64,000 nucleotides of DNA from CAVQZC01 sp963718315 (GTDB lineage: Bacteria > Actinomycetota > Thermoleophilia > Gaiellales > JAICJC01), in the NCBI GenBank assembly GCA_963718315.1, contig CAVQZC010000007.1:558001-622000 (forward strand), in the 5' to 3' direction. Positions 1 through 8,010 of the stretch are shown here, one piece after another. The notes under the pieces were generated by a model. It was not told where the DNA came from. It worked only from the letters and a program-made list of their open reading frames with translations, and made no database searches. The number at the start of each line of letters is the position of its first letter. Position 1 is the first letter of the stretch. A program made the translations under genes and the position numbers.

Positions 1-2
1 GC

Positions 3-362
3 TGGGGCGCGCCGTACCGCACCACCAGCCCCCGCCCCGAGGGCTGGAGCGAGCCGTCCGGGACAATCGTGCACCGCGTCCTCGGCGAGCTCGGGGCGGA
101 GCACGACGTGATCCTCTGGAACACCGTCCCCCACCACCCGCACCGGCCGGGCGAGCCGCTCTCCAACCGGCGACCGACGGTCGCCGAGATCGCGGCCGGC
201 GCAGTGTTCGCACGGCGTGCGATCGCGCTGTTACACCCAGAGCTGGTAATAGCAGTGGGCCGGGTGGCCGAAGCGGCGGCAGGAGACCTGGCTCAGACGC
301 GCGTCCGCCATCCTGCCAACGGTGGCGGTGCGTTGTTTGCCGCTGGGATGGCCGCCGCGCTA
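3..362 (+). CDS. Uracil-DNA glycosylase superfamily protein, C-terminal part (cut by window edge)
   Basis: The frame is open from base 3. It contains an N-T-V-P-H-H-P stretch (codons from about 120), a V-G-R-V-A-E segment and an R-H-P-A-N-G-G segment (about 305-325), which resemble the N-x-x-P-x-H-P and H-P-x-x-G-G motifs of family 4-like uracil-DNA glycosylases that remove uracil from DNA. The 5' end lies outside the window. There is no stop codon in this frame before the next gene begins at 456: the reading runs straight into it. A TAG sits at 361 in the neighbouring frame, so a single-base shift would end the protein at a natural place. The end given here is where family resemblance stops. 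Confidence 0.6.
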
Positions 363-370
363 GGTGAAAT

Positions 371-399
371 TTGCACTCAGTTGATATCTGTGGTAGCGT
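371..399 (+). promoter_or_regulatory. Promoter for the secreted protein at 456
   Basis: TTGCAC (371-376), a 17-base spacer and TAGCGT (394-399) form a good vegetative-type promoter. It lies just after the glycosylase homology ends and leaves a leader of about 50 bases before the ribosome-binding site. Confidence 0.5.
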
Positions 400-455
400 G
401 CCCCCCGCGGAGCGCTCCGAAGTTAACTACTCCGACGCAACAAAGGGGGTTCGAC

Positions 456-1025
456 GTGCTCAAGCGAGCAATCGGACTAGCGGTTGCGGCGTGCGTGATG
501 GCTGTCGCATCGGCAGCCACAGCAAGCGCTGCGGACACGCAGAACTATGCCTTTACCGGACAGGGCTCCGGCGATTCCTCGACGTGTGGGCCCGACTGGG
601 CGAACGACACCTACACCCGGGTCTTCAAGGTCGTGCCCAAGGAGGCGACCAACAACACCTGGCGGGTGACCGAGAACTTCAACAGCGGTCACTTCGTCAC
701 CATCCAGGGCCCCAGCCCCGAGTCGTGTGCGAACGGCAACAGCAACCAGGTCTCGGGCCACCTCAAGGGTACGTTCCACGGCTTCGAGGTGCTCCAGGTG
801 TTCGGCGGGAGCTACGACCGGTCTGGAGCGGCCAGCTGCTCGGCGTCGACGGAGCTTCCGCTCTGCTCGACCGCCGAGTTCGTCGACTCGGCGTTCCCGG
901 GTAACACTGGGTACACGTCCTCCGATTACTGGTTCACGTACTCGACCAAGAACCCTGCCGCGTGTGCCAACAACTGGATCGACGCTGCCACCGGCGATTC
1001 CGGTGACATCGCGACCATCTGCTAG
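456..1025 (+). CDS. Secreted protein of unknown function
   Basis: The chosen GTG start at 456 follows an AAAGGGGG ribosome-binding site (442-449). The 189-residue product begins with a typical Sec signal peptide: L-K-R, a hydrophobic core, then an A-S-A cleavage site about residue 26. The mature part is polar, rich in Ser, Thr, Gly and Asn, and has several cysteines (for example C-G-P, C-A-N, C-S-A-S, C-S-T and a C-terminal Cys) that may form disulfides outside the cell. I recognise no domain. The open frame extends upstream into the glycosylase gene, but promoter, ribosome-binding site and signal peptide all favour this start. Confidence 0.75.
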   Translation: MLKRAIGLAVAACVMAVASAATASAADTQNYAFTGQGSGDSSTCGPDWANDTYTRVFKVVPKEATNNTWRVTENFNSGHFVTIQGPSPESCANGNSNQVSGHLKGTFHGFEVLQVFGGSYDRSGAASCSASTELPLCSTAEFVDSAFPGNTGYTSSDYWFTYSTKNPAACANNWIDAATGDSGDIATIC

Positions 1026-1044
1026 CCGGCTGTAGGCGTGAGAG

Positions 1045-1069
1045 GGGCCGGCCCACCGCGGGCCGGCCC
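1045..1069. terminator. Bidirectional hairpin terminator
   Basis: A 10-bp perfect stem (GGGCCGGCCC at 1045-1054 and again at 1060-1069, a self-complementary word) surrounds a 5-base loop. It sits between convergent genes, the secreted protein at 456-1025 and the methyltransferase at 1071-1811. The T-run is only two bases on the plus side. Confidence 0.6.
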
Positions 1070-1070
1070 T

Positions 1071-1811
1071 TCATCGCACGGCGCGGACGAGTGCCCAGCG
1101 AAGGGTCGTGACAACTGGCTCTGTGCGCGCCTTCATCGCCGCCTCAAGACGCTCCAGCCCTACCCGGTACTCCTCCTCGCCGAGCAGGTGAAGCGTTGAG
1201 ATGTAGCGGCCGCGCACCCGCTCGAGGACGACGTCCGGGTCGATCCCGACCTGCTGGTCGAACGGCGTCACCTCCACCTGTCCGAAGCCCGCCCCCTCCA
1301 GCTCCCCCGCCAGCACCGCCGGATCGGGGAACCGCTCCATGTCGATCCGCTCGATCCCCGGGAAGTACGGCACCAGGTAGAACCGGGTGATGTGCTCGAG
1401 CCGGAAGGTCGCGATCACCATCGTGCCCTCGGCCGCGAGGATGCGGGCCGCCTCGCCCAGCGCGGCGGTGCGATCGGGGAGCAGGTGCACGACCAGGTGC
1501 ATGTGGGCGCCGTCGAACCAGCCGTCGCGGAACGGCAGCCGATCCGCCTCGCCCAGGCGCCAGCCGATCGCGCGCGAGCCGGGCTGGCGGCGCGCCTGCT
1601 CGAGCATCTCCGGCGAGGCGTCGACTCCCCACACCCGGCCGCCCAGCCGGTCGTGCGCCCGGACGGCGAAGCGGCCGGTGCCACAGCCGATGTCGAGCAG
1701 CCGCCGGCAGGGGCCGAGCATGTCGAGCGTCAGGTCGGCGAGCTCGGCCCAGGCCGTTCCGGCCGGGCGCAGCTCGTCGTAGCGCCCGGCCAGCGCGTCG
1801 AAGCCGGTCAC
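1071..1811 (-). CDS. Class I SAM-dependent methyltransferase
   Basis: This 246-residue protein has the Rossmann-fold glycine motif I, D-I-G-C-G-T-G-R-F (about residues 40-48). An acidic loop (G-V-D-A-S) follows, then an L-P-F motif and an F-D post-motif region (about 85-105), as in methyltransf_11/25 enzymes. The substrate cannot be told from sequence. Its start codon overlaps the stop of the upstream RNase Z gene by four bases (ATGA), so the two are translationally coupled and share a promoter. Confidence 0.8.
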   Translation of the reverse strand: MTGFDALAGRYDELRPAGTAWAELADLTLDMLGPCRRLLDIGCGTGRFAVRAHDRLGGRVWGVDASPEMLEQARRQPGSRAIGWRLGEADRLPFRDGWFDGAHMHLVVHLLPDRTAALGEAARILAAEGTMVIATFRLEHITRFYLVPYFPGIERIDMERFPDPAVLAGELEGAGFGQVEVTPFDQQVGIDPDVVLERVRGRYISTLHLLGEEEYRVGLERLEAAMKARTEPVVTTLRWALVRAVR

Positions 1812-2803
1812 GTCCCCGGGACTGGCTCGGTCTCGGGTAGCTCCGCAGCCTCGAGGTCGCGGTCACGGGCCCGGATCAGCTGGGGCAGCCCGCGCTCGCG
1901 GAACGGCACTCCAATCACGTCGAAGTCGCGGGGGACGACGGTCTCGGGAAAGATCGCCTGAGCCTCCTCCCGTACCTGGCGGGCGGTGTGACGGGTCGAC
2001 AGGTGGGTCAGCGCCAGCAGCGAGACGGCCGCGTCGCGCGCGAGCGACGCCGCCTGGGCCGCCGTCGAGTGGCCGGTCTCGGCAGCGCGCCCGGCCTCTT
2101 CGTCCACGAACGTGGCCTCGTGGACGAGCACGTCGGCGCCCGCCGCAGCGGCCAGCACCGTCGGGCTGGGGCGCGTGTCGCCCGTGAAGACGATGCGACG
2201 TCCCGGGCGCGCCTCCCCGACCACCTGCTCGGGCGCAACGGTGGTGCCGTTGTCCAGCGTCACGGGCTGCCCGTGCTGGAGCTTGCCGAACAGCGGACCG
2301 GAGGGGACACCCAGCGCCACCGCCGCCTCGACGTCGAACTGACCCGGGCGCACCGGCTCGCAGAGCGCGTAGCCCACGCTCGACACGCCGTGGTCTGTGA
2401 TGACCGGCTCGATCCGGTAGTGGTCGCGGACTATCGGCTCTCCCGGCTGCAGCTCGACCCAGTCGACCGGGAAGGTCAGCCGCCCGAACAGCCGCTTCAG
2501 GTACTCCATGAACCCATAGAGCCCGGGAGGCCCGACGACCGTCAGCGGCGCGTCCCGGCCGCGCAGCGCGAACGTCTTCAGCATCCCCGGGAGGCCCAGC
2601 GTGTGGTCGGCGTGGAAGTGGGTCAGCAGCACCAGGTCGACGTCGGCCAGCCCGAACCCCGACCGCAGCAGCTGCCGCTGGGTGCCCTCCCCACAGTCGA
2701 CCAGGATGCGCTCGCCGCCGTGGCGGACGAGCGAGGCGGCCGGCGCCCGGTGCGCCGTCGGCACCGCGCCCGACGTGCCAAGGAAGATGATGTCCAGATC
2801 CAC
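1808..2803 (-). CDS. rnz: Ribonuclease Z
   Basis: This is a metallo-beta-lactamase-fold tRNA 3' endonuclease that removes 3' trailers from tRNA precursors. The protein has 331 residues, near the usual length. The zinc-binding H-F-H-A-D-H motif is at residues 62-67. An F-L-G-T-S-G-A-V-P start and a D-C-G-E-G-T loop precede it, and G-D-T-R and H-E-A-T-F motifs follow, all typical of ElaC/RNase Z. The GTG start at 2803 is preceded by TACCAT six bases upstream, suggesting a leaderless transcript. It heads a two-gene operon with the methyltransferase. Confidence 0.92.
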   Translation of the reverse strand: MDLDIIFLGTSGAVPTAHRAPAASLVRHGGERILVDCGEGTQRQLLRSGFGLADVDLVLLTHFHADHTLGLPGMLKTFALRGRDAPLTVVGPPGLYGFMEYLKRLFGRLTFPVDWVELQPGEPIVRDHYRIEPVITDHGVSSVGYALCEPVRPGQFDVEAAVALGVPSGPLFGKLQHGQPVTLDNGTTVAPEQVVGEARPGRRIVFTGDTRPSPTVLAAAAGADVLVHEATFVDEEAGRAAETGHSTAAQAASLARDAAVSLLALTHLSTRHTARQVREEAQAIFPETVVPRDFDVIGVPFRERGLPQLIRARDRDLEAAELPETEPVPGT

Positions 2804-2809
2804 GGGCAG

Positions 2810-2815
2810 ATGGTA
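2810..2815 (-). promoter_or_regulatory. -10 element of rnz, leaderless type
   Basis: TACCAT on the minus strand lies six bases before the GTG start, so the transcript would begin at or next to the start codon. Confidence 0.45.
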
Positions 2816-2830
2816 CGCGCCGGAGCGGCG

Positions 2831-3247
2831 TCAGCCGCGCCGGAGGCGCGCGAGCAGCCGATCGCTGAGCACGACGTCGTGGGGCAGCCGGCTCAGCTCG
2901 GCTGCGTCGATGAAGACGCCGTACGCGCGGAGGGTCCCGGCCAGCGTGTCCCAGTGACCGGCCGCCATCTCGTCCTGCGTCCGCTCGCCATAGGCCTCGT
3001 CCGGCCCCACCACAGCCCGGGCCGTCTCGACGATGTGATCCGCCGAGGTGACGGCCCAGAGGTCGTCGACCTCGCTCGCGCCGGGCCCGCGGAGCTCCTC
3101 CGTCCAGCCGCGACCGTCAAGCAGCAGCACCCGGCTCCCGTTCTCCAGGACAGCCTCGTGCCGGGCCGAAACGGACACGCGACCCGGGCCCCCGCCCGCC
3201 TGGACGTCGGCAACGGTCAGTAGGCCAACCACCTGATGCACCGGCAC
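2831..3247 (-). CDS. Conserved small protein of unknown function, last gene of the SOS operon
   Basis: The product has about 138 residues, is soluble and acidic, and has no signal peptide or membrane segment. I do not recognise a family. It contains charged helices near the C-terminus (S-D-R-L-L-A-R-L). It follows the 73-residue gene by 50 bases in the same direction with no terminator between them, so it may be co-transcribed from the LexA-controlled promoter near 3800. The start is uncertain. Confidence 0.5.
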   Translation of the reverse strand: MPVHQVVGLLTVADVQAGGGPGRVSVSARHEAVLENGSRVLLLDGRGWTEELRGPGASEVDDLWAVTSADHIVETARAVVGPDEAYGERTQDEMAAGHWDTLAGTLRAYGVFIDAAELSRLPHDVVLSDRLLARLRRG

Positions 3248-3297
3248 ATCGTCTCAGAGCTTGTCAGCGACGTCGACCGTCGCCCCGCGCGGCCCCG

Positions 3298-3519
3298 TCA
3301 GAGAGACGGAACCGCACGGAGCGCCGGCCGGTCTGCGGCACGCGCGGACTCCCCCATCACGACGCGTGCACGGGCCAGAAACGTGTCGAGCCGAAAAACC
3401 TCTCCCAGCCGCTCGTCCTCACCGACCACCCGCAGCGACGGTGCGCTGGGAGGCGGATCCTCGGGCGGATGATGGCGCTCGCGCCACTCGGCCAGCGAAA
3501 CGACGGTGCACTCGCTCAT
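3298..3519 (-). CDS. Small protein (73 residues), translationally coupled to the SOS LysM protein
   Basis: I chose the internal ATG at 3519 because it overlaps the stop of the upstream LysM gene as ATGA; the longer open frame reads back through the LysM gene. The product starts M-S-E-C-T-V-V-S-L-A-E-W, is polar and Pro/Arg-rich, and has no membrane segment. No family is recognised. Tight coupling to a LexA-controlled gene suggests it is made during DNA damage together with the LysM protein. Confidence 0.6.
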   Translation of the reverse strand: MSECTVVSLAEWRERHHPPEDPPPSAPSLRVVGEDERLGEVFRLDTFLARARVVMGESARAADRPALRAVPSL

Positions 3520-3782
3520 GGCAGCAGAATCCTCTCCCCCGCCACCAGCCCGGCCTGGCCAAGATGGTTGGCGTGCTCGATCCGGTAGACGGCCTCCCGC
3601 GGATCGCTGTTCGGATAGTGGCGGGCGGCGATCGACCACAGCGAGTCTCCGCTGCGGACGGTGTAGGGATGCGGCCGGGACGCGCCGGGCGATGCCGGCG
3701 TGAACCCGAGCATGAAGACCGCGGCCACCAGCAGGGCAGCGGCGATCGCTGTGAGACGGCGAATGATGGGTGGGGCGAACAT
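3516..3782 (-). CDS. SOS-induced LysM membrane protein, YneA-like cell-division suppressor
   Basis: The product has 88 residues: a short basic N-terminus, one membrane segment (about residues 10-28), then a LysM domain from about residue 39 (Y-T-V-R-S-G-D-S-L-W-S-I-A). This one-membrane-pass plus LysM layout matches YneA of Bacillus and related SOS division inhibitors. The ATG at 3782 lies inside a LexA box and seven bases after a TACACT -10, so the mRNA is probably leaderless; no Shine-Dalgarno sequence is present. Longer upstream starts would place coding sequence across the promoter and are rejected. By analogy it would delay septation during DNA damage; that role is inferred from layout and operators. 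Confidence 0.8.
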   Translation of the reverse strand: MFAPPIIRRLTAIAAALLVAAVFMLGFTPASPGASRPHPYTVRSGDSLWSIAARHYPNSDPREAVYRIEHANHLGQAGLVAGERILLP

Positions 3783-3789
3783 GTGTTCG
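3776..3789. promoter_or_regulatory. LexA (SOS) box 1
   Basis: CGAACATGTGTTCG matches the actinobacterial/Bacillus LexA consensus CGAAC-N4-GTTCG with perfect arms. It covers the predicted transcription start and the ATG of the LysM gene. Confidence 0.9.
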
Positions 3790-3818
3790 AGTGTAGCGAA
3801 CACGTGTTCGTGTGTCAA
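3790..3818 (-). promoter_or_regulatory. SOS promoter of the LysM operon
   Basis: On the minus strand TTGACA (3818-3813), exactly 17 bases, then TACACT (3795-3790) make a near-consensus promoter. LexA box 2 fills the spacer and box 1 follows the -10, so LexA would block polymerase fully. Transcription should start about at the ATG. Confidence 0.85.
3797..3810. promoter_or_regulatory. LexA (SOS) box 2
   Basis: CGAACACGTGTTCG is a perfect 14-base palindrome of the LexA type. Its centre is 21 bp from that of box 1, two helical turns, so two LexA dimers would bind on the same DNA face. Confidence 0.9.
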
Positions 3819-3861
3819 GCGATCCAGTGCATCACCGTGAGGATCTAGCCTTCCACCCGCA

Positions 3862-4752
3862 ATGCGCCTGCGACTTCGCGACTTCGAGCTGCCGCTGGAC
3901 GGCTCCCCCGCCATCGTCGGGATCGTCAACGTGACCCCGGACTCGTTCTACGACGGCGGGCAGACGCAGCGGCCGCCGGACGCCGCTGCCCGCGGCCGGG
4001 AGCTGGTCGAGGCCGGCGCCGCGATGATCGACGTCGGCGGGATGACCGCCCAGCCAGGCCCGGTGATCGCGGTCGAGGACGAGGTACGACGGGTGGCTCC
4101 GGTGATCGAGGCGCTGGCGGGATCGGGCGCCGCGATCTCGGTCGACACCTACCGCCCGGCCGTGGCCGCCGCCGCGCTCGCCGCCGGCGCTCACGCCATC
4201 AACGACCACACCGGCCTCTCCGACCGCGGGCTGGCGGCAGAGGTCGCCCGCCATGGCGCCGGCCTGGTGATCACCCACCTCGGCCTCGCGCCCAAACAGC
4301 CACAGGATGGTCGCTACGAGATCGAGCCGGCCGCAATCGGCGAGTTCCTGCTGGAGCGTGCCGAGCAGGCCGAGGCGGAGGGCGTCGCCCGCGAGTCGAT
4401 CGCCCTCGACCCCGGCCTCGGGTTCGGCAAGACGACCGCCACCGACCTGGCCACGCTGCGGGCGCTTCCCGAGCTGCTCAGCCTCGGCTACCCGCTGATG
4501 CTGGCCTGCTCGCACAAGGAGGTGACGGCCGAGCCGCTGGGGCTGCCGGAGTCGAGCCTGGAGGGCACGGCCGCAGTGGTCGCGGTCGCCTCGTACCTCG
4601 GCGTGCAGCTGCTGCGCCTGCACGACCTGCCGTTCATGACCCACGTCGCCCGGATGGGCGCGCTGATGGCGCCCAGCCGCGACGGCGTGCTTCAGGCGTC
4701 GGGCGGAGACAGGTCAGGCGCGAACTCGGGCAGGAACTTCCCGGCCGAGTAG
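3862..4752 (+). CDS. folP: Dihydropteroate synthase family protein with altered motifs
   Basis: The 296-residue TIM-barrel protein carries G-I-V-N-V-T-P-D-S-F (20-29) and D-P-G-L-G-F-G-K (183-190), diagnostic of enzymes that join p-aminobenzoate to dihydropterin pyrophosphate in folate synthesis. Other motifs depart from the norm. The pABA/sulfonamide loop usually written G-G-E-S-T-R-P-G is G-G-M-T-A-Q-P-G (59-66), and the S-R-K region is S-H-K (217-219). It may be the sole enzyme or a divergent FolP2-like paralogue of changed activity. TAGCCT ten bases before the ATG may be its -10. Its 3' end overlaps the convergent aminopeptidase gene by about 60 bases. It diverges from the SOS operon. Confidence 0.75.
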   Translation: MRLRLRDFELPLDGSPAIVGIVNVTPDSFYDGGQTQRPPDAAARGRELVEAGAAMIDVGGMTAQPGPVIAVEDEVRRVAPVIEALAGSGAAISVDTYRPAVAAAALAAGAHAINDHTGLSDRGLAAEVARHGAGLVITHLGLAPKQPQDGRYEIEPAAIGEFLLERAEQAEAEGVARESIALDPGLGFGKTTATDLATLRALPELLSLGYPLMLACSHKEVTAEPLGLPESSLEGTAAVVAVASYLGVQLLRLHDLPFMTHVARMGALMAPSRDGVLQASGGDRSGANSGRNFPAE

Positions 4753-5829
4753 ATCAGCTCGCCGTCGGCGTAGATCTCGCCGCCGCCGCGCATGTCGCAG
4801 ACCATGTCCCAGTGCAGCGCCGAGCGATTGACGCTGCCCGTCTCCGGGTAGCCGGCGCCGACCGCCATGTGGCACGGTGCCGCCGATCTTCTCGTCGAAC
4901 AGGATCTGCTTGGTGAACCGCTCGATGCCGTAGTTGGTGCCGATCGCGAACTCGCCCAGCACCGACGCGCCGTCGTCCATCGCCAGCATCTGCGCCAGCA
5001 GGTCGCCGCCGGCGATCGCCTCGCTCTTGACCACGCGGCCGCCCTCGAACCGCAGCCGCACGTCCTCGACCTCGCGGCCGCTGTAGATGGCCGGGAACGT
5101 GAAGCGCACGTCGCCGCTGGTCTCGCCCTCCACCGGGCCCGTGAACACCTCGCCGTCGGGGAAGTTGTGCGTCCCGTAGGAGCCCTTCCAGTCCCGCCCG
5201 GCGACGCCCACGGTGAGGTCGGTGTCCTCGGCCACCATGCGCAGCGTCTTCACGTCCGACAACCGCGCGGCGACCTGGTTCAGCTTGTCAGCAAACGAGC
5301 GCCAGGCAGCCACCGGGTCCGCCAGGTGCATCCAGCCGGCGCGGTAGACGAAGTCCTCGTAGTCGGCCAGCGACATGTCGGCGTCCTGGGCCAGGGCGTT
5401 GCAGGGGAAGGCCGTGACACACCAGTTGATCTCGCCGCGCGCGGCGCGCTCCATGATCGTCTGCAGGGCGGGGCCTGCGGCATCCGACCGGGCGGCCATC
5501 CGGGCCGGGTCGACGTCGGACAGCTCGCGGGTGTTCCAGGAGGCGATCACCGATATCCGGGCGTCCAGCGTCTCCGCCTCCCGCGTCACCAACGGCGACA
5601 CCCACCGCAGCTGCTCCTCGCTGGCCCGCGACAGGAATGCGTGGTCTGCGCTCTCGACGGCCAGCCGGATGCGCGGCACGGCGCCCGCCGCCAGCGCCGC
5701 CCGCACCAGCTCCACCACCAGCGGCTCGGCGATCACCGGCGCGCTGATGTTGACGACCTGGCCCTCCTGGAGGTTGAGCGAGTAGCCGACCAGCAGCTGT
5801 GCCAGGCGCTCGACACGCTGGTCGGTCAC
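4692..5829 (-). CDS. M29-family aminopeptidase, first copy, with one frameshift near 4875
   Basis: This gene matches the neighbouring M29 (AmpS/aminopeptidase T) gene along its length and would encode about 378 residues. M29 enzymes are cytosolic two-metal aminopeptidases. The frame breaks after F-D-E-K-I-G-G-T: one extra C at about 4875, absent from the parallel site of the paralogue, shifts the rest. Removing it restores C-H-M-A-V-G, the metal-binding H-W-D-M-V-C-D motif and a stop at 4692. The GTG start at 5829 overlaps the stop of the upstream paralogue (GTGA). It is probably intact in the organism, but a genuine frameshift cannot be excluded. Confidence 0.75.
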
Positions 5830-6926
5830 AGGAACACCCCGTCGCGGGCGATCAGCTCGCCGTCGCCGTACACCTGGCCGCCGGAGCGGAGGTCGCAGAC
5901 CATGTCCCAGTGGAGCGACGAGGCGTTGGTGCCGCCGGACTCCGGGAACGCCCTGCCCAGGGCGACGTGGCAGGTGCCGCCGATCTTCTCGTCGAGGCCG
6001 ACGTTGCGGGTGGCCCGCGTGATCTGGGCATTGAGCCCGAACGCGACCTCTCCCAGCAGGGAGGCGCCGTCGTCGACCGCCAGCATCTCCTGCAGGTAGG
6101 CGGCGCCCCGCTCGGCCTCGCTGCGGACGACGCGGCCGTTCTCGAACCACAGCCTGGCGCCGCTCACCATCCGGCCGTTGAAGGGGGCGTCGAAGGTGAT
6201 CGCGATGTGGCCCTCGGTGGCCAGCTCGTGGGGGCTCGTGTAGACCTCGCCGTCGGGCATGTTCTCGCGGCCGTCGGCGCTGATCCACGGGCGGGCGGAG
6301 ACGTCGACCGTGAGGTCGGTGCCCTCTGCCACGATCCGCAGCGACGAGACCTGGCCCAGCCTGGCGACCACCGCCTCCTGGCGCGCGGCCTGCTCGCGCC
6401 ATGCCGCGACCGGGTCGGGCTCGCCGAGCTTGCAGGCCTCGTAGACGAACCGCCGGTAGTCGGCCTGGGCCATCCCCGCCTCCTGGGCCTGGGCGTCGCT
6501 GGGCAGCGTGATGCCGCACCAGCGCAGCTCGCCGGCTGCTGCGCGCTCGAAGAAGCGGTCGTAGAGCGCCCGCCGGGCGCCCCGCTCGATCGCCTGGTTG
6601 CCGGCCGGGACGCCGCTCAGCCGGCGGGTGTTCGACTCACACCAGATCGAGATCGCCCGGTCCGGCACCTCGACGGCGAGCTCGTCCACCGGCGTCACCC
6701 GCTCGAGCTGGGCCCGGGACGCCTCGCTCAGGATCACCGTCTCGACCGACTCCAGCGAGGGGAACAGCAGCGTGTGCGCGCCGAGGTCGGTCAGCTCGGC
6801 GACCAGGGCGACCAGGAAGGGCTGCGCGACGGCTGGCGACTCCACCAGGACCACATGGCCCTTCTCGACCTCGAGGGAGTACCGGCAGACGAGCGCGGCC
6901 AGTCGGCTGTGCACGTCGTCAGACAC
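5826..6926 (-). CDS. M29-family aminopeptidase, second copy
   Basis: The 366-residue protein has M29 hallmarks near the C-terminus: E-K-I-G-G-T-C-H-V-A-L-G, then S-L-H-W-D-M-V-C-D, which supply metal ligands. It begins M-S-D-D-V-H-S-R-L-A from GTG 6926, eleven bases after the stop of the DUF1611 gene; the open frame extends upstream but reads out of frame through that gene. A TAACAT lies eight bases before the GTG and could be an internal promoter. It is similar to the downstream copy, so this is a tandem duplication. Sitting after an epimerase and DUF1611 gene, it may supply amino acids or peptides to them. Confidence 0.85.
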   Translation of the reverse strand: MSDDVHSRLAALVCRYSLEVEKGHVVLVESPAVAQPFLVALVAELTDLGAHTLLFPSLESVETVILSEASRAQLERVTPVDELAVEVPDRAISIWCESNTRRLSGVPAGNQAIERGARRALYDRFFERAAAGELRWCGITLPSDAQAQEAGMAQADYRRFVYEACKLGEPDPVAAWREQAARQEAVVARLGQVSSLRIVAEGTDLTVDVSARPWISADGRENMPDGEVYTSPHELATEGHIAITFDAPFNGRMVSGARLWFENGRVVRSEAERGAAYLQEMLAVDDGASLLGEVAFGLNAQITRATRNVGLDEKIGGTCHVALGRAFPESGGTNASSLHWDMVCDLRSGGQVYGDGELIARDGVFL

Positions 6927-6937
6927 GGGGCGAGATG

Positions 6938-7990
6938 TTAGCGGCGGGCGGCGAGCACGGCGTCGAGCAGCTTGCCCGAGCCGAACCGCACCGGGTCGTC
7001 GGCGGGAAGGCCGGTTCCCCGTTCCGTTGCCTCGATGGTCGCGCGGGCGGCGTCCTCGTCCATCTGGTTCGTCTTCAGGGAGACGGCAACGACCGGCGCA
7101 GGGCGCACGTAGGCCGGCCATCCGCTGGTAGTCCTCGATCAGCTGCGGCAGCGGGGCCACCGGCGGCTCACCGGGAGCGTCCATCAGCAGCCGGGTCGGC
7201 TCGTGCACCAGCACCATCGACGTGCGGCGCCGACCCGTGCAGCAGGCCCAGCGTGACCCCGGAGTAGGCGGGGTGACTGATCGAGCCCTGGCCCTCGATC
7301 CAGAGCAGCGCTCCCGGTCCGCCCCGCTCGGCGCCCTCCAGCACCAGCCGCTCCGAGGCGCCGGCGACGAAGTCGGACACCACCTCGTCGACCGCGATCC
7401 CCCACCCCGCGATCGCGATGCCGGTCTGCCCGGTCGGGACGAAGACGCTGGGGAGGCCGCGCCGCCGGGCCTCGGCAGTCGAGCTCCAGGCAGACGGTCA
7501 TCTTGCCCAGCGCACAGTCCGAGCCGACCGTCGCCACCACGTAGGCGTCGACCGTGAGGTTGTCCCCGGTGGGAACGTCGAGCCCGGCGGGAGGCTTGCG
7601 CAGGTCGCGCAGCTCGACGCCGGCGGCAGCGGCGGCCGACGCCAGCTCGGGGTCGTCCGACGAGGAAGTCGTGCAGGCCGCTCTCGACGTCGAGGCCCCC
7701 GTCCGATCGCCTCGAGGATCGCGGACTTCCAGGCCGCGGGCAGCTTGCCGCCGGCCGGCGCCACGCCGATCAGCAGCGTGTTCGGCTCGAAGGCCATCGC
7801 CTCGTCCAGCGACGGCCACCACCGGCACGTCGGAGTCGAGGCCGCGGATGTGGTCGCGCACGCGCGTGCCGGCGCGGGTGGAATCGATCACGGCGACGCA
7901 GGGGTCGGCGCCGTAGCGCAGGACGCCGGTGCCCGTCTTGGCGTCGTGCTCGACGAACCCACCCTCGGCGAGGATGACGTACCGCGTCAC
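6938..7990 (-). CDS. DUF1611 protein (DgcN-like), broken by several frameshifts
   Basis: Pieces in all three minus frames align end to end as one DUF1611 protein of about 350 residues; the total span is a multiple of three. It starts M-T-R-Y-V-I-L-A-E-G-G-F at GTG 7990. Further on come V-I-D-S-T-R-A-G, L-I-G-V-A-P-A-G-G, a V-G-S-D-C-A-L-G-K-M-T P-loop-like stretch, G-Q-T-G-I-A-I-A-G-W-G, E-G-Q-G-S-I-S-H-P-A-Y, and the end F-G-S-G-K-L-L-D. About six single-base shifts fall between 7100 and 7850. DUF1611 next to an epimerase matches the DgcN-DgcA pair, in which DgcN acetylates D-glutamate. That function is inferred from family and neighbour. Confidence 0.7.
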
Positions 7991-8010
7991 GGCCAATAGC
8001 TCGAGCGGCG

